From Bacteroidales bacterium (lineage in GTDB: Bacteria > Bacteroidota > Bacteroidia > Bacteroidales > Paludibacteraceae): DNA of 7,236 nt. The notes under the pieces were generated by a model that saw nothing but the letters and a program-made list of their open reading frames with translations, ran no database searches and was not told the DNA's origin. The stretch is from assembly GCA_900769035.1 (NCBI GenBank), contig CAAGFD010000245.1, positions 1 through 7,236 on the forward strand, written 5' to 3'. Shown here in pieces: positions 6,827 through 7,236 of the stretch (positions are counted from its first letter, which is position 1; the number at the start of each line of letters is the position of its first letter). Both the position numbers and the translations under genes were made by a program.

Positions 6827-7236
6827 TTATAATAGAGGGGAGAAAAGTCGCGCCAAAGACTCTACAAAGCGTTTTGTTTTTGGGCGGTGATGCCACAAGT
6901 TAAGGTTCAATTCCTTACTGCAATTCAAGTCTTTGAAATAATTCTCCACCAAAGTATCTGCCGTCTTTGTGTCGTAAATAAATGCGGATATTTCGTAGTC
7001 TTGTTCATAAGAGCGATAGTCCATATTTGCGGTGCCGATGATAGATAGACAACGGTCGATAACTATCGCTTTAGAGTGTAGGAAGTTGTGCTTGTAGAAG
7101 TATACTTTGATGCCGGATTTCATCAATTCTTCGAAATAACTTCTGCTGGCGGCAGCTACGAGAGGAGAATCGCTATGCTGTGGAGTAAGAATACGCACAT
7201 CGATGCCGGATAGAGCCGCAGTCTCTAATGCTGTGA
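6827..7236 (-). CDS. Cardiolipin synthase-type phospholipase D protein, C-terminal part, cut by the right window edge
   Basis: This is the C-terminal end of a PLD-superfamily phosphatidyltransferase. Bacterial cardiolipin synthases of this type join phosphatidylglycerol molecules (or PG and PE) at the inner membrane. The second HKD motif is intact: HSKAIVIDR, 10 residues after VYFYK, then IIGTANMDYRS. The end, with LWHHRPKTKRFVESLARLFSPLL-type residues before the TAA at 6827-6829, is the usual Cls C-terminus, where the family closes with a W, basic residues and ESxARLxSPLL. The frame continues open to base 7236 and reads TALETAALSGIDVRILTP, a normal internal Cls stretch. The GTG at 7196-7198 is therefore an internal Val and the true start is outside the window. 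The first HKD motif and the N-terminal membrane helices are not seen. The LRR gene starts 190 nt downstream on the same strand, with its own candidate promoter. Confidence 0.88.
   Translation of the reverse strand, partial: TALETAALSGIDVRILTPQHSDSPLVAAASRSYFEELMKSGIKVYFYKHNFLHSKAIVIDRCLSIIGTANMDYRSYEQDYEISAFIYDTKTADTLVENYFKDLNCSKELNLNLWHHRPKTKRFVESLARLFSPLL

Noticed and set aside
6827..7198. A short stand-alone PLD protein starting at GTG 7198
   Set aside because: The frame continues upstream to the window end with typical internal cardiolipin synthase sequence, so the GTG is an internal valine.

Overview
The window looks like a chromosomal segment from a Bacteroidota bacterium, most likely order Bacteroidales; I cannot name the family or genus. 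The evidence is a Bacteroides-type promoter (TTG, 20 nt, TAnnTTTG) in front of tsaE, a second weaker one in front of the leucine-rich repeat gene, weak ribosome-binding sites, moderate G+C in the core genes with A/T-rich gaps, and a very large BspA-type LRR_5 surface protein. No RNA gene, insertion sequence, CRISPR array or phage module is visible.

Layout. Positions 1-407 hold the 3' end of an unrecognised, extremely A/T-rich gene entering from the left; 89 of the first 420 bases are G or C by hand count, about 21%. An A/T-rich gap (408-615) carries the promoter of a tight plus-strand operon: tsaE (tRNA t6A synthesis ATPase), a MATE-family efflux transporter, and a cytidylate kinase-like P-loop protein. 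The gaps are 6 and 11 nt, and the operon ends in a long hairpin at 3025-3087. Everything beyond is on the minus strand and converges on that hairpin. Reading in transcription order from the right edge, there is the C-terminal part of a cardiolipin synthase-type phospholipase D protein (cut by the window end), a 190-nt gap with a candidate promoter, a 1073-residue secreted LRR protein, and 30 nt later a 92-residue PH-like small protein.

How the genes relate. The plus-strand operon mixes a housekeeping tRNA modification enzyme with a transporter and a nucleotide kinase-like protein, which probably share transcription rather than one pathway. The minus-strand pair (LRR protein, then PH-like protein) is probably one transcript. 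The most striking structure is inside the LRR protein. Its repeats are organised in supermodules of about 77 or 100 residues, each with one F/Y-N-A-x-x-C-type signature. Their order suggests a third level of repetition of about 276 residues.

I did not find a convincing novel defence, mobile or regulatory system. The items most worth checking are the nested repeat architecture, the coupling of the PH-like protein to the LRR protein, and the identity of the A/T-rich gene at the left edge.
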